From the NCBI GenBank assembly GCA_030374765.1, contig JARGXX010000092.1:1426001-1490000 (forward strand): 64,000 nucleotides of DNA. Reading direction: 5' to 3'. The DNA comes from Agarophyton chilense (taxonomy: Eukaryota; Rhodophyta; Florideophyceae; Gracilariales; Gracilariaceae). Under the pieces are notes generated by a model that was given only the letters and a program-made list of their open reading frames with translations, did no database searches and had not been told where the DNA came from. Both the position numbers and the translations under genes were made by a program. Of this stretch, positions 62,807 to 64,000 are shown piece by piece (the first letter of the stretch is position 1; each line of letters opens with the position of its first letter).

Positions 62807-63253
62807 TGTTAAGGGGCGATGACAACGGTTGAGCTCTGTAAGCCGCCGGACCCTGAAGGATCTTGCAGATGACACGTGGACGGGTTGACCTCAGGTGGAC
62901 TTATGTAGATTAATAATTTATTTTAATTAGTGTAATAGATTAGCATTACAGTGACAGGGAGATCCCAGCGCCTCGCCTGTACTATTTACTTGGCTCGAGT
63001 GACGCTTCTCCCTTACAGTAAGGTAGGCACCGTTAGGATACTAAATAACCCCCTTTGGTATACTAGTTCCACCCTTTGGTCTTCAAGCCTTCGTTTCCGT
63101 AGCTCCAACCTGTAGGACTACGCAGTAAACGCCAGCCCATTGCACCAAGTACTCTGTGAGTGCCGCCGTCAAGGATTCCGACCTTACGACCCGCTCTACC
63201 ACAATATCACCGGTCGAGACCAGTATGCTGACCCAACCCGTCATTGCGTTACA
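62807..63253 (+). repeat. LTR D, 3' LTR of element 2
   Basis: 447 bp, TGTTAAGG...GCGTTACA, preceded by the purine tract AAGGAGGGAGA. Groups with LTR B. The host sequence resumes with AACTT, which does not match the bases left of LTR A (CCACG). Confidence 0.92.
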
Positions 63254-63720
63254 AACTTGCAAGATATGAAGAGCTCCTAAGTGGTAACGATGGCTACGTA
63301 GACGCGTTTCCGGGTCAGGAGGGTGCAGTGGGGACGAATGGCTTCTGCAGCGAAAGTAACATGCAATGCGATGAGGCCTGCCCTACAAACCAAAAACGGG
63401 GTGCAATAAACAATTCTGAGAATTGTGGCGACATCAGAGTTCCTCTAGACTTAGAACCGTCTGAGTATGTTTTCTTCGAAGAATTGGTCGCAAAAGTCGC
63501 AGAGAAAGGTGTTTACGAATGTTGTTGCGAGGCCGCGCGCGACAGTATATATCCTGCGGAAGACATACTTAATCCTTCTCAACTGCTAGAAGAAGATTTA
63601 GAAGGCGAAGGTTTTCAGAACATTGCTCTTATTGTACCGTTGGAAGAGCTTTCGACAGTTTTTTTGCGGATGCGGGGATGGGTTTACAAAATCCCTGAAG
63701 GTGGGCATATTCCTATTTGA
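63254..63720 (+). pseudogene. host reading frame entering from the LTR, possibly interrupted gene
   Basis: A frame is open from inside LTR D to a TGA at 63718. From the host junction it encodes about 155 residues: LARYEELLSGNDGYVDAF, a Cys-rich stretch (CSESNMQCDEACPTNQ, then CCCEAA) and LSTVFLRMRGWVYKIPEGGH. After the TGA the same frame still looks protein-like (EIVLEGQK, then GDFKIFAFIPDEQADIQFPV) but has another stop near 63769. An undetected intron or decay of a gene hit by the retrotransposon would fit. I recognise no family; Met codons inside (such as 63361) could start a short real protein. Confidence 0.35.
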
Positions 63721-64000
63721 AAAGATTTGCCACAAGGTGAGATCGTTCTCGAAGGTCAGAAGTAAACGCACGATGGAAGGAATCCCAGTAAAAGATCACT
63801 TCGGAAGGGTTCCGGTAGTGCTTTCCTGCCCATCCTACGTACGCAAGCTCAATATCCAGAGAAGGGGGATTTTAAGATTTTCGCTTTTATTCCAGACGAA
63901 CAAGCCGACATCCAGTTTCCAGTGGCTCGATTGCAAAATACGTTTCAGAGAGTAACGCAAAATATTATTTTGACTTCGAAATCAAAACCCAGCTCCGCGC

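Larger units (their letters stand above)
59584..63253 (+). mobile_element. element 2, forward 3' part (RNase H to 3' LTR)
   Basis: Begins within RNase H at the residue following the point where the inverted half ends, and continues through integrase, chromodomain, a shortened antisense region, PPT (62794-62804) and LTR D. Compared with element 1, about 1.5 kb of the antisense region is missing. A 15-base C run (62459-62473) lies near the site of loss. Confidence 0.9.

Overview
This is nuclear DNA of an intron-poor eukaryote. It carries single-copy housekeeping genes of eukaryotic type (eIF5B, mitochondrial GrpE, VID27, xanthine dehydrogenase, Spinster-type transporter, fungal-type RIB7 reductase, O-fucosyltransferase-like enzyme). 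Nearly all read as one uninterrupted exon, on both strands, separated by 0.02-2 kb spacers. No operon logic, rRNA, complete tRNA or CRISPR array is visible. One 98-nt GT-AG intron can be demonstrated by protein logic, in the Spinster gene. A red alga (Porphyridium/Chondrus-like: few introns, many LTR elements) is my best guess, but the sequence does not prove it.

Layout. 1-3462 (-): large coiled-coil protein running off the left edge. 5424-7490 (+): VID27. 7768-11913 (-): xanthine dehydrogenase. 14038-14811 (+): RIB7-type reductase of riboflavin synthesis. 14908-16427 (-): Spinster-like MFS transporter with its intron. 17142-20834 (+): eIF5B. 22408-24399 (+): orphan PLP-fold enzyme with a long N-terminal extension. 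25820-32926 (+): 2368-residue single-pass surface protein with three malectin-like repeats and a kinase-free tail. 33267-33935 (-): mitochondrial GrpE. 35753-37000 (-): O-fucosyltransferase-like secretory enzyme. 37701-38303 (+) and 38323-39282 (-): two unrecognised proteins with 19 bp between their stop codons. 41090-42526 (+): coiled-coil protein with an in-frame stop followed by 80 more open codons.

44413-63253 is an 18.8-kb cluster of decayed Ty3/gypsy chromodomain LTR retrotransposon. Element 1 (44413-54613) is structurally complete: LTR, PBS, gag, protease-RT-RNase H-integrase-chromodomain, a long antisense reading-frame region, PPT, LTR. Element 2 is rearranged. Its 5' LTR, gag and RT lie inverted at 54614-59583; its integrase-chromodomain and 3' LTR lie forward at 59584-63253. 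The break is inside RNase H, and both novel joints sit at or within a few bases of LTR ends. Diagnostic bases group the two 5' LTRs together and the two 3' LTRs together, and the copies share several in-frame stops. This points to DNA-level duplication of an already dead element rather than fresh retrotransposition.

The most unusual items are the antisense reading-frame region in the retroelement's 3' end (kept open in the same frame, at its C-terminal part, in both copies), the rearranged retroelement itself, and the giant triple-malectin membrane protein.
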